Source: Pezicula radicicola (lineage: Eukaryota; Ascomycota; Leotiomycetes; Helotiales; Dermateaceae). From it: 64,000 nt of DNA. The notes below the pieces were generated by a model, which did no database searches, was not told the DNA's origin, and was given only the letters and a program-made list of their open reading frames with translations. The position numbers and the translations under genes were made by a program. Shown here piece by piece: positions 22,133 through 36,619 of the stretch (its first letter is position 1; every line of letters starts with the position of its first letter). The stretch covers positions 558,001 to 622,000 of the forward strand of contig PDUO01000009.1 in assembly GCA_003008705.1 (NCBI GenBank), given 5' to 3'.

Positions 22133-23404
22133 TTGGTTTTTGACCTTGAAAAAGTGTTGGAGTATTGGTTTATGATTCGCGTTCTCATGTGTTTAGTATC
22201 GAGGTTTTTATATGTGAGATCTCTTCTAAAATATTAATCTAAAGCCTGTTAAATTGAAACCTAAATTTTGTATAACTGGTTCATACTGATAGTCGTCAGA
22301 TGAACTATCAGACTCTAATCAACATGCCGTTGGTGGACTAATAAAAACCATGAAACTCTTGTCGATCAATTATCCCGAGTTTGTAAGGTGCACCCTCACT
22401 CTCGGACGAGAGAGCAAGTTTTTGTTGGGCTCGCAAATATTTCATGCTATCTCGGACGTGTTTTCTACAATTATTCTTTCTCATTGTCTATCTCGTCCGA
22501 CTTTGAAACGAGGGATTCTCGACTTTTTCTTAAGCGACAGCTCCGAGTACCAGAAGTCTAGGACTTGCACTTCCAAGCAACCATGGAGAGCTCAAGTACA
22601 CGTCTTTGTACTTACTTAATTTCCTGCAATTGAAATCATATTTAGGCCTGAGCAACTTTTCTCATTTTCTACATTGAGTGCTCGTGCATAAAGGGAGGCC
22701 GCCGAACTCCTGTTCTTAGTATATCGCTGTCAGATCGGAGAGCTGCTAGCTAAAAGCTAACGAGAGATTGATCACCTTTCATTCCCTTGAAAATTTCTCT
22801 TCCCTCTTTACTTATGCCGATACTTACGGGGCATGTTTTATTGGAAATTTGGGTTGAGCAAATATTAATTTGATTCTGAGTTTGGAATACTCCCAAATGC
22901 TTGATAAGTTTTCCATTGGACGCTTTGATATTCTAAGCGATTAAAAAAATCCATCTCTGAGTATTTTAATTACCTAAATCAACGTCGTTACTCAAATCAA
23001 CTCTGCTGCCTATGGCTACATCACCATACTGAGCCTCAAAGACCTTCAAGTGGAGCTCTATACAAGGTATAAGGAGCTATATAGCCTATGATAAGACAAG
23101 ATACAATACGAGAAAAAGTTAAAAGACAGTACAAGACCTAAAGACCTTATAGAAACAGAATATATACGCCTAGTAGAAACCTGTAGACTAGAAAGCTTAG
23201 ATTTCAAAACTATCTAGGGATATTCTCGTGCTTAAATGTTTAGTCTTCCTTGTTCCTATAGTCTCTTTCACACCTTTTAATCCCCTTTACACGCTTCTCT
23301 GCATAAATCTCCTTTTGTACGTAACATAAGTTTCCATAGCCTCTTTGAATTGATAAGAGAGCAGAATCACCATAGTCTGGCCTGAGATTGATTAGCTGGA
23401 GACC
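22133..23404. other. AT-rich intergenic with a possible transposon scrap
   Basis: No gene was found. Around 23030-23220 one frame shows a Lys/Glu/Leu-rich coding-like stretch (LKDLQVELYTRYKELY, TEYIRLVETCRLESLD) broken by stops, resembling the coiled C-terminal tail of a fungal transposase. That identification is weak. Confidence 0.35.
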
Positions 23405-24175
23405 GCTATGAGTCACTAACTTGTTTTAAGTAGCTTAAAAAATCACAATTTCATAGCTTCTTAGTATTTTTTTAAGTAGCTGACTTGTCCTAGGTGGCTT
23501 AAAAATTAAGGAGACTAAATTTCTGACATATTGTAAGGGACTCTTAAGTATTTTTGAGTGACAAACTTGTCTTAAGGGGCTTAAAATCACAATTCCAGTT
23601 ATTTTAAAGCTATTAAAATATTCTAAAGGGCCTAATAAAGCCTCATTTCATGAATTTTAAGCATTTTCGATTCACTGACTTGTTCTAGGCGATTGAAAAG
23701 AATGCCTCATCTTATGATTCTTTGGCGTTTTTGAGTCGCTGACTTATTTTGAGTGACTGAAATTTTTTTCATGGTTTCTGGGTATTTTACTTATTCCGAA
23801 CGACTCAAAAAATCCCATTCTATGATTTCTACATAATTTTTGTGTCGCCAACTTGTTCTACTGTAAGCGACCTTGCTCTAAGCGACATTGGGAAATTTCT
23901 AGTTTAAGATATCTTCTGAGCATGCTTGAGTATTTCTGAGTCGCCAACTTGTTTTAAACGACTCAAAAAATATATTTCTGAGTATTTTTGAGTTGCTGAC
24001 TTGTTCTGAGCGGCTCAAAAGAATCTTAGTTTTCATAATTTCTGAGTGAGATATTTTTGAGCTGTTGAGTTATTTGAGTCGCTGAGTTATTCTGGGTGAC
24101 TGTAAAAAATCTCAGTTTAGGTTTTCGGGTTATATTTGAGTCGCTGACTTGTTTTGAGCGACTCAAAAAAAATAA
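23405..24175. repeat. Degenerate tandem array of hairpin-forming units
   Basis: About ten copies of a unit of the form TTTTTGAGTCGCT-GACTTGTTTTG-AGCGACTCAAAAA recur at spacings of 50-90 bp (clearest at 23728, 23936, 23986, 24074 and 24136; weaker at 23409, 23468, 23551, 23664, 23787 and 23838). Each unit is itself an inverted repeat, so the array alternates stem arms on both strands. The spacers often read CATGATTTCTGAGTATTT. No protein-coding potential is seen. It ends about 350 bp before the start of the triple Zn2Cys6 gene. Confidence 0.8.
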
Positions 24176-24524
24176 AAAAATAAAACCCCCCAAACTCTGC
24201 TCTCACTTAACTGAGAAATCTCGGCCTTCAACCAACTCTCTCCGGAACAACATCAGCAGCTATCCGCAGTCATCCGCCGCCATACTACACAGCACCTTAA
24301 CACTTCAATATCACACCAAAATACGCACCAAAGAGTGAAGGGAGGCCAATTTGCAAACATTTCCTACAGACTGCAAGTCAATACAAAGTAAGTGGCAGAC
24401 CGTTTCACTTTAGGACTTGCAGATAATGATAGTGATCAACTAGACAGCCTCGCTTATTTCGCTAAATTCTCCTTCACCCCAACTTTCCATACCACCAATT
24501 CCACACCCACCAACACCAAAAATC

Positions 24525-27516
24525 ATGAAGGACAACAACTTCTCCTCCTCGCTATTTGGCGGTGGTACGAATACCGTAGTATCATCTCTGGAATCTCCTC
24601 CTCAGATCGAACAGGAACTCTCCCTCACCAACGAAGAATCCACACGCGCAGGACCAGACCCAACAACCCATACTACCCAACCCACCTCCTTCCACAACCC
24701 CCCAACCTCTTCATCCAGCAACAACCCACCACCCACACAACAAGAAGACAACCTTCTCTCTGAAACTTCATTAATATCCTCGGAATCAGAAGAATCAGAA
24801 GAAGAAGAAATCTCAGCAGCCGATGCATTCTTCGCCAATCGCTTAGCCGAACAAGCACTCTCAGGACCAAGTAGCGCACCAAGACGTAGCATCCGAGATC
24901 TAGGCGTGATAATAAATACGAAGTTACGATCCAGGTTTCAATATGATGCGCAACCTCAAAGGGGACAGGCTAGTGCTTGGGTTGATTTGGATGATAGTGG
25001 GACTTATGATCCTTTGCTTGACGGGAAGAGAGGTAGAGATAGGGAGAAAGAGAAGAAGAAGGGGAGGGTTGCTGGGAGGAGATTAGGGGGTGAGAGTCAA
25101 GGGGAGAGTCAGGAGGGCTCTTCTGGTGTTGACGGTGGTGTTGGAGGGAAGGAAAGGAGTTCTAGGTGTGGTATCCCTGTTGGATATGGATTCCCTATGA
25201 CTTTTCGGTTTTCGACTGATGAGGGGAGAGCTTATTTATGGAGTATTAAGCCTGATGGCAAGGATGATTCGATAGCTAGTGGGGTCTCGGGTGAGGATGG
25301 GTATTCTATGCGTAGACATGCTCGTTTACAGAAGCAATATGTCCCAGAAAGGTATGTCTGGCTATATTCCTATGGTATTTCATACTAACTTCTTTGCAGA
25401 CACGACGGTCTCACAGTCGATCAATTGACCTTAGGTCACCCACAACGTCGTGGTTGCAAAGCTTGTTTCGAGGCCGGGGATGATGAATGTTCCCTTCTTA
25501 CCGATCCACTCTCATACCCTTGCGACGGCTGTGAGGACGCAGAATGTACCTGCGAACTCATCATATCACCACCACTCAAAAAGGTCTGCGAGCGCTGCAA
25601 ATCTAAACGTATCAGGTAATTCTCCCAACTCCCCATTTTTTCCGCCTCTTTGTCCTTTCCGTCCCAAAATTAACATAATATCCTACAGTTGTTCCTACCG
25701 CGAATCCCATGGACAAGGAGTCGATGCATGCGAACAATGTGCCCAAGACGGAGAACAATGTATTGCCGGCCCACTTAAGAGTACATCCATAACATCAAAC
25801 AGAATCGAAGATATTCTTGCCGCAAAAGAACAGGGCAAGAAAATCAGTGGTACAAATGCAGCAAACAGACGCTATGTATCCTGTCACGCCTGTCGTAGTT
25901 CCGGAATAAGATGCTCGCTTAAAAGAGGAGAAGAAGGTCCCTGTACACATTGTGCTGGAGTGGGTACAGATTGTACATTTGAAGCCACCAATGCAAAGCG
26001 AGCTGGAAAAGTCACAAAAAATGCCAACGACAGTGTCGACAACAACGACAACAGTGATTATAACGAAAACGACCACGACTTCGGCAACAACAACAAAGAA
26101 ACCAAGTCAAGCCAAGCCTCAGTAAAACCCAATACCAAGCCAGTCCGACAAGAATCCTACAAACAGCAACTCAAACGACAAGACCGTGAACGTCGGTTAC
26201 GACACAAAAGAAGACCAAACACAAGAACAGGCGAACGACGTCCCCGCAAAAAGCGAAACAACACAATCTCATATCAAGCCTCCAAACTCCTGCACGGAGG
26301 AAAAAACTGTAACTCATCCCTCGATCCCAACACAGAATCGAACAACGCAACAATCGACGGGATAGAAGTACCAACCCGAACAATAAAAACCAGTTTCGCC
26401 TACCCAATAACCTTTAATTTCCAACCAACACCCGAAGCATTGAACGGACCAAAGATAATCAGTAAAGATAACTGTCATTGGTGTACAGGTCCTTTCTTCG
26501 GATTATGCGGATACGGAGAAACAGAAGTAGTTATTACAACCGCACCAACAACAACATCCCTACCAACACCACAACCACAACCAGCACAAACAACATTCAC
26601 ACCCTCCTCTTCAAGGACCCCGCAAGAACAAATCAACATCTTACCAATCGGCACAGAAATAACAGGCGGACACACAAGCAACGGAAAAGATCCCTCAAAC
26701 ATGTGCATAACCTGCACATTCACAAGAATTCGAATAATGTCCTGTATCCAACACCAAATCATTCCTATCCCAGGAACCTCACCTAGTAACTTCAATCATC
26801 ACGCCCTCTACAACTCATTAGCAAAATTTGCAGATGATCCAGAATGTCCAGAAGGTGCTTTAGCTGGAAATACAAAATGGTGTAGTATCTGTCCAGCACC
26901 TGCATTTTTCAAGTGTGGTACGCCACAAGAATTCGATGATTTCGGAGAAGATGAAAATGGAGAGAATGATGGTGGGGTTGGAGAAGGATGTGTAGGTTGC
27001 GGATTATTACTCTGTGAAGCTTGTGCGGATTTAGTGGTTAAGTTACAACGGGGATACGTGGGAACTTTACCGGTTCTGGATCGACTTCTTGCCGTTGCGG
27101 AGAGTGGGAGTTCGATTGGTGAGTATGACACTCATGGGATACGTGCCGATGCAGGGTTTTTTAAGAGTGATGGGGAGATGATGACGGCGTTGAAGGTGGA
27201 TGCTGATGGAGAGGGAGAGAAGGGTGAGCCTGAGATGGAGGAGAGTCAGGATGTTGGTTTTTTTAAGGGGGAGGATCTGAGTGATGATGATTCTAGTGAC
27301 ATTGGGGAGAGGAATTGGGGTATTGAGGACTTTAAGGAGGCGAAGCGGGATACGAGATATGGGAAGGCGAAGAGGCATGAGCGTAGTATGTATGCTAATC
27401 GGAGATATCCCTTGGGAGGAGGTGTTAAGCAGAGACCTAATGCTGGTTTGCCTTCTGATGGGGTACTGGGGTACAGTCAGCAGGTTATTGTCATCGATGA
27501 TGATGAGGATGATTGA
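24525..27516 (+). CDS. Protein with three consecutive Zn2Cys6-like modules
   Basis: Three exons (24525-25351, 25400-25615, 25689-27516) join to 956 residues. The N-terminal 275 residues are Ser/Pro/Glu-rich with a conserved-looking block [20 protein letters not shown]. Three cysteine modules follow. Module 1 is C295-x2-C-x7-C306-x10-C317-x2-C-x6-C327 (near-canonical). Module 2 is C339-x2-C-x6-C349-x12-C362-x2-C-x6-C372. Module 3 is C413-x2-C-x6-C423-x9-C433-x2-C-x6-C443. The last two fit the Zn(II)2Cys6 consensus exactly. After a basic stretch ([15 protein letters not shown]) come further Cys pairs ([40 protein letters not shown]) that look like another zinc-binding fold. There is no fungal-specific transcription-factor domain. 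Likely nuclear and nucleic-acid or chromatin-binding; the target is unknown. The exon 2/3 junction splits module 2. Confidence 0.8.
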
Positions 27517-28293
27517 GGGGGTGGAACAGGTGAAGTCAGTGGTTGCAGCAGATTTGATAAGGAAACTTATTCTTATGGATAGACATAGATATGTGCACAG
27601 TACGTAGAAAAATGAAAGCATGGATTTACTACCTGATTTGAATAACCCACTTGATGTGAGCAACTGGCTTGGTTTGAGTAACCCATTTTATTTAAGGCAC
27701 TCATTTGGTTTAGCTACACATATTTGATTTAAAACTTGTTTGTATTGAGATTTTAATTCAGATTTTAATTCAGTAATGTAATCCAGTCTTTAAGATACAG
27801 ATCCAGTGACCCCTAGAGTACAGCAAGGGGAAAAAAGCAAGTTTCGCCAAAGCGCTACGCCCAGCCCGCTTGTCCCCATATTGTACCCGTATCTGAAAAT
27901 CCCGTAAAAGGAAAAGAGCCAATCCAGACTGGTTTTCTGCAATTGCCTTCTCAATTGACTGAAGTTGATCGATGCACAAGTTTTCCGAAGATATCCGTAA
28001 AAGCTTTCCGCCTATCCAGTTTCGATGTATGTGCCACAACTACTTTCTCAGCCAACAAAGTTGATTGATACGCTAGTTTTCCGAAGGTGTCCGTAGGTGT
28101 GTTTATGCCCATTCATCCGTATGCTCATTGCTCATATTCATGTTTCGTAATGTAACCGTATCCCATAGTGCAAATGTATGTGAGTTCCGCTAAGTTCCGT
28201 GGTGAGACGATAGAGCCTTCTCGAACAGCCAGTAAAACCAGTGCTCGATACGCAAGTGATACAATATCTCTGTAAAATTTTCGCCGTGATGGC
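27517..28293. other. Intergenic with ACTTGGTTTGAGT-type repeats
   Basis: From 27638 to about 27720 there are at least four head-to-tail copies of an ACTTGGTTTGAGTAACCC-like unit at roughly 20-bp spacing, the same family as at 14.7, 48.7, 58.2 and 60.6 kb. A duplicated TTTTAATTCAGATTTTAATT follows. No gene was recognised. Confidence 0.6.
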
Positions 28294-30170
<1,877 letters not shown>

Positions 30171-33100
30171 GTTGGGCGGTCTTTGGTAGAGATAGTTGAG
30201 AGTTTGAGGAGGGTTGCAGGACTGAAAGAGATGATATGAAAAGTGACGTTGGATGATTTGCAGATCCTTCTCCAGCGTCTAGCTTGAAAAGTCGCAATCG
30301 CAAAGAACCAAAGATTGCCGCCAAATAAAGTACTTTGCTCGTCCCTTTGACGTGCGATTGTTTGGAAGAGGGCGTCAAAGGAAAGAAGAAGGGCCCGGCT
30401 GGTGCTTGAAGAGGCGTGGACTGATGGAGTTGGAAAGTCTTGGTGCTCGCGTGATGCTTCTAGGAGTACCAAATCGTGAACGCCGCCGACAATTCAGCTT
30501 CGCACGAGACCTCCGCACGTCCCAAATATCAATGGAGGGGTCGCAAAGAAGGAGGAAGTATGGGGTGATGGAAGTAAGGAGGCAGAAAGGATGTGGAGTG
30601 TGGAGATTAACGGGTGGTGGTGCGACTCTTGCTCCCGTTGCGGAATAAAACGGCTGTCAAGAGAAGACCCAGCCGAGGCGCAGGAGATGGCTTTTGTAAA
30701 GGGAGAAAATTGGTAGATACTTGGTATGATCGCTCCCAAGTGATATCTAGACACTTGGTTGTGGTCATGCAAAGTGGTTGGTTGGTGTAGTTGAGATGGG
30801 GGTTGATGGTTGATGGGTTGATGTTTGAGAAAGGGCATATGTAGTCTCGAAAATGCGGAAAGATTATTTGGGGACCACCCCTGCCAACATATGACGATCC
30901 ACAAGAGCCGAGGACGAGGACGAGGGCGAGGTAAAGGATGAGGTACGGCTGCCCCGCACTAAGCTGCCTTCGGATTCGATCCCCCTCGACAGCCATTTAT
31001 TTCTTCTTAAAGCACTTCAACTTCCACAACAACAATCCTTCACATTTCACTTGAACCCATATATATTCACTTAAATTTAAGCGACCGACCCAACTACACC
31101 TCTCTAGGATCGTGCAGAGACTACTACGCATCGCATCCTCTGTAGTTTATTCGTTGGCATCTCTTTCAGGGACATGCGAGATGGCCTGCAGGATGCCTGC
31201 CAATGAGGTCTTTGTACAGGTACACCGCAGAAAAGCACGACTTTTAGCCAGAGATGAAATAATGCGATCGCTAAGTCATCTTTTCTACTGGGGGAGAGCC
31301 ATACTGATGATACTTTGTAGCCACACGACACATCCTGTCACTTGCACTCCAGGACGGGCGAAAATGGCATTTGCTCTTCCCCAGTCTTTGTTCACCCTTC
31401 GTTACCTCGTTACCTCGGGTTCCTGGCGGGAAGTTGTTTCTCACCGCCTCCGGGTGTACGGGATGTAGAGTGCCTAGCACGCGGATGTCACACCGTACTG
31501 GACAGCATTCCAGCATTCCTCCGGCCCTGGAAAGCAAATGTGTGGCTCCAGAGCAGGAGCGCAAAAAGCTGGACGACTTGACCAGACCGATAAGGCGATA
31601 CAAAACAACAACGAACACCTCGTACACGATCCACCCTCAAGGACAAGGAAAGTCGCGCATGTACATACGTTACTCATACTATAGGTCTGGCCCTTCTTCC
31701 TATTCAGACTGCCTCCACTACTTCCAGCCATGACGCCCTTCATCGTGTTCGAATTGTTTTGATGCGCCGCGGGATTTGTTTGTTTCCAAGGGGCACAGCT
31801 GTCAGCTGGCAGGCGAAGACTCTGCACGATAAGGGTGGGTATGCTGGTGCGCAATGAAAAAGAAGCACGTCGAAATGAATTCACACCGCTCGTTGTAAGA
31901 TTCGGTGTATGGAGAAGGCAAAGACGAAGAGTCGGAAGAGTTGCTTTGGAGACAGAACAAAAGCTGATGCTCTAGCAGCTATGACATGAGAGGAGGGAGG
32001 TACCTCCAGAAGTCCAGGCTCAAACTGCAGGTGGTGACATTCCACGGTGCTTAGGTGCTTATCGTACCACCACGATAAGCTGGCTGGGCTGAAGCACGTG
32101 GGGCGGGGTCTTTGGTCTTGGGTGTCTGAGAACTGCGTGGCTCTGGTCTCTCCTCGTATGGCTCTTGTCGCGAATATGGATTTGAATTGCTACATAGCAG
32201 GGAAGACATGGTACATCTCTCAGAGAGTCTTGACAGCGACTGAGTAAGTCACTTAGTTGTCACTGCAACACAAGACACAGTCCCGTGATCAATTGTTGTC
32301 AATTGTGATCAATTGCACGACAGGGGCTCGACTACCGGCTTTAATTCGGGGCAGAATGTGGTACCGCCTAGTATGCATAGATTACTTAGCTGCTCATATT
32401 CTCTTCTTTTTCTCTTTCTCTACCTTCAACTCCGAGGTATGCACTTTGGTGGAAGTAGTTCTATCCACGAGGTAGCCACTCAGGCGAGATGGGAGACAGA
32501 TATCTTGGTGATTATAGTTTACGAATTTACCTCTAGTAACTCAATAGCAACACACCAGCTTCTCACAAATCTACAATCCATACTGCAGCATCGAATACGC
32601 TTCAAATATAATGTGTACTTCAATGGGGTTTTGTGGCTAACGAGAGGGTTGGGTAGTCTGAGAAGCACGAGTCGAGAATCAAGTGAAGCATATCTTCTTG
32701 CATGTCTGCAAGCACCTCATGACACTGGTCTATAAGCTACCTGGCATTGACTCGTGTCAATCACCAGCTTATCCCAAGCGACCCAGGCAGTCTGGTAGCA
32801 GGTTGGTGATGAGACCTATATAATATGGAATGAGTGCCAATCTCCATTATCACGGGGGTAACAGCAGGTTTGGCTACTAGTTGCACAAGTCAGGATGTTG
32901 CCAAAGTCATGCATAGTATTCCTCTATGTGCTGCGCTCGCTAAATCAAGAAAGTTCCTGACTACTCAAGAGTAAGTACTCAAGGAGAGGAAATATGCTCC
33001 ATACTGTGCTGTCCTGTCCCGATGTATGTCTCTATCCCAAATGCAATATGCTCACCAATCCATGCGAGTCTCCAACCTACGCCGAGCTGATACATCTGTA

Positions 33101-33256
33101 CGTTGGCTATGTAAAAAGGAAGATGCTCGGCCATTTTGCGAATACGTGGCTTCTAGTGTTCCGCCTCGTCGCTGTCCTGGTCATCGTTGAGGGCGAAGCT
33201 GCTTTTGTCCTCATCGAAATCTAGTAACTAGGCATTCGCATGGGCTCCTCGTCCTC
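30171..33256. other. 3-kb gene-poor spacer
   Basis: The upstream region of the PFK-2 gene plus a long spacer. I checked both strands and found no frame with family similarity, no tRNA, and only minor repeats (CAATTGTGATCAATTG-type at 32290). It may contain long leaders or non-coding transcripts that cannot be seen from sequence. Confidence 0.45.
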
Positions 33257-34542
33257 TCACAACTCCATCTGCTTCAGTAACTCACCCCACTCGCCGATCT
33301 TGGCCAACTCTGCCTCGTCGAAAAAATGCTCAGCGGGTCCAGCCTCCGACAAAGAGCGGTTCTCGCCGACACTATCATTATCCATAATAACCGAAGGCGG
33401 GACCATTCGATACATCCGAGGGATACCATCCTGCTGCCACTCTCTCCATTGTGCATTTGCTACCGCGAGGTCTCCATACTGAAGCGAGTTCTCTATTTCA
33501 GGATCTAGACGGTTGCTTCGTGGGAGAGGAAGTTGTCTTGGTAACCCCCCATCGATGCGAGCATCGCCCTCGAGTCGAAAATCGGTGTCACTAGGCCAAG
33601 GGACTTCATCACTCTGTTCACTCAGAGGAACCATGTCTTTTCCCTTGGAAGCCGAGCCTCCATGCTCAATATCACCCGTCCACATCGATCGATATCCCGT
33701 AACAGTAGTCCAGCCTTTATTCTCCCACTGACGACCGAGGAAAGGCTTCTTAATCTTCTTCTGGGATTTTGCAGAATTCTTCTCTCTAGCAGCCAACAGC
33801 GCGTTCGCCGGATGGGCCAAGGTTTCCGCATCCAACCAAGCGTCCACAACCGCAGGCTTCACGTCCATATTCTGGATCTTATTGACTAGCTTATCCTGTT
33901 CCCACTTTAGTTGCCATTGCTTATGCTCGTTCCATTCATTGACCGTCTTTGGTACCGCCAGCGACCGTCCGAAGCCACAGTGTGTGAGGAGGGCTTGTGT
34001 TCGTTGAAGTTCATGGAGCGTAGTGTTACGGGCATTGCGCCAGGCTGAAGAAGTCCCAGCTGCTGTAGATGATCCGGCTGCTGCGGAAGAACCAACTGCT
34101 TTGGCGTTGGGAGTAGCAGTTGGGGGCGTAAAAGGTGAGGAGGTGGAGGATGGCTTTGCTGGAGTATTCATCGTTGCTCCGAATACTGGTACAGCAGGAT
34201 TAAGTTTGCTTCTAAGAACTCTCTTTCTTCGTTTCTCATCGAGTTCTCGCTGGACTTGACCCGAGATGCTGCGTATCAATATTTCTTGCTCGCGGTTCGT
34301 GTTGTCGTGAAGAGGGTTGGAGAAGTGGATGTGCTCCTCGATGTTTTGGAGTAGGATTATCTTATGCAAAGATCTAGGGCTGGCACCACCGGACTGTTAG
34401 TGTCTGATCCGTCCTCTTGCGCCGATTGATATGATTGTTCTGGATGAGGATACTGGTGCTGCTTGTTCTCCTGTTGTTGCTCAGGGTCGAGCGCTGACTT
34501 TCGCTTCACCCTTCGCAGCTTTTGCTTGCTAGAGATAGGCAT
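33257..34542 (-). CDS. Conserved fungal protein, function unknown
   Basis: Two exons, 34542-34454 and 34379-33257, join to 403 residues. The start MPISSKQKLRRVKRKS is basic and could be a nuclear or nucleolar signal. I chose the intron GTATCC...CCAG because its CACTAAC branch site lies 14-20 nt before the acceptor and it links to HPRSLHKIILLQNIEEHIHF, the first conserved-looking block. Further blocks are NREQEILIRSISGQVQRELDEKRRKR, LLTHCGFGRSLAVPKT, RQWENKGWTTVTGYRSMW and a C-terminal acidic helix FFDEAELAKIGEWGELL. Low-complexity Ala/Ser/Thr sequence separates them. It has no domain I can name. An alternative intron (GTGAAG donor at residue 11) would also keep phase. Confidence 0.7.
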
Positions 34543-36619
34543 TTTGGGTTACCTGAATAAGGGGGGTGAATAGTGGGAATGATGTGTGTTCGTGTGAATA
34601 GAATATCGATACTCCGAGCCAATTGATTCCCAAAAACAGTTGTGGTGATAAGATACTGGAGATGATGTTCTTGGATGTTGGAATATATCATGCCTGGATT
34701 GAGACAGGTTCGACATCATAACAACACTAGACATCGCCAATGTCCCTTCTCTTCTCAAGACTACCTTGAAAGAAGAAGGAACGACCCATTCCAGCATGGT
34801 AGATAATAACTGAAAGGAAGATTGGAGAGGGTAGAGGGTAGAGGGTAGAAGGTAGGTAACTTACTGTGTTGATTTCAGTTAAATAGGCGGTCTGCCTTTT
34901 CCCGTTAGCGTTGATTGATTCAAAGAAGGCAGATAGCTTAGAAATTCCTGTGGTTTTCTTTTATACTTGGTAGTTATCTTTTGTGAGCTAGAGGTACTAG
35001 TAAGTTGCTAGCGCGAAATTGTAATAGGAAATTAAGGAGGAGTACATTCACACCGTGTCTAAGAGAGCTTTGGTTTTCACCTACACTACTGTATTATAAT
35101 CCTAATGAGCTCTCTTTTGTGTTTGGTGTGTGAATGACTAGGCTTTTAGGTAGGTTAATCATGCTATACAGGTATCTTTGTAAGGAGAATGTAGTTTGGA
35201 ATGTACTGTACCTACCTTAGCACTAAGTATACATGTTATAATACTTAAGTCTCTTAACAATATTTAAAATTTGGCTCTTTTACTGCTTGTGCTAGAAATT
35301 CAATTATGTCTAATGCTATCTCCTAGTTGTTCTATTACTCCTCTACATTTCTACTCTATTTTCACTTCAAAGAATAAGACACTTCTCTTATCTCTTTTGA
35401 AATAAACTATGAACCATTTCAGGAGCTGAAAGCTGTAGATTTAAGACAATGGGAAGAGCTGTATATATAGTTAGATAGGGGGGTAAAGGGTATAAATGCC
35501 AAGGAAATCCTTTGTGAAATCCTTCCAAATCCTCCTAATCTCGGCTGACATAAACTCGTTCTTAATACTTTTCTAGTGTATGAAGTAACATTCTATCCTT
35601 TTATATTACCTAGTTTCTTTTTCTGTGAAGAAATATACCTAATTGAAAGCTGGAAATGTGTTAGCTTCGCGAATCGGAGAAAAAGCAACTAGGAAATAGG
35701 AAACAACAACTTAATTATGCAGGGAGAATTGGGTAGTATATTCTGTATAGTGTAAGGAGCTGAGAAAATAGAGAAGTACGTAGATTTATATGTAGTTCTA
35801 AATAATTGTAAATAATTATAAACCCTTGATCACCTTGAATATATAGTATATAGAGAAATTATAAAAGGTAGTAAAAATTATAAATAGAGACTTAATTACT
35901 TACTCCTATTAGATAGGAGGAAGGTTAGACTTATATATTAAAGGAGAGGTACTTAGAATAAGTCTAAATCTATATAAAATAAGGTATTTAAGGTATTATT
36001 TTATTAATATAAAAATAATACTAGACTAGACTAAAATAGTTAGAATTAATCTATAATTTTAAAGAGATGCAAGGGCTTCCATGACTGCGCTCATATCTGG
36101 GGTATTCTAGAACTTGGCAATGAGAACACTCATGGCTGCAATTATAGTCTTTATCATTGCTTGGACACTGGCTAGCCCTTTATAGAGTTGATACAGACAA
36201 ATACTTTCCTGAGGTAATGATTGAAATATATTAAGTGCTTGCAGAGGTCATTGGGCCATATTGCCACTTGAGGCAATAGTATTGCCAAAATGCCTATATA
36301 ACACTGGGCAATACGCAACAAGTTCAAGCTTCCCAATTGGCTAGAAGGAGGCTATTATATGTGGTTTGCCGTTCAATTTTCAAAATTTTCGTTTTTGTTA
36401 TTTGTAATGGTTTTCTGAAGTTATGATCCGAATAGGGTAAAGTGCGAGAAGATGCGTCAAAATGCAAATACGGGGCTGACTCTTCTACTTCGCATGGCTT
36501 CCAAACATTCTTCTTCGTATCAATTTCGAATTCAAACAACCCTATCTTTTTAGACACTAGCAATACCCAACGCATTCAAACTTATCCTCCTCTTCTCAAT
36601 TGAGTCAGTCTTCTTTAAA
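34543..36619. other. Intergenic with AT-rich island
   Basis: No gene was recognised. From about 35750 to 36060 the sequence is extremely A+T-rich and TpA-rich, the look of RIP-mutated DNA or degraded repeat. The remainder is ordinary spacer. Confidence 0.5.

Noticed and set aside
26475..26795. ORFs of about 100 codons on both strands within the zinc-cluster gene
   Set aside because: Shadows of exon 3, whose Thr/Pro/Asn-rich composition opens the other frames.
31474..31884. 136-codon Cys-rich minus-strand ORF in the 3-kb spacer
   Set aside because: Overlaps equally long ORFs on the other strand, lacks recognisable motifs and has no signal peptide or good start context.
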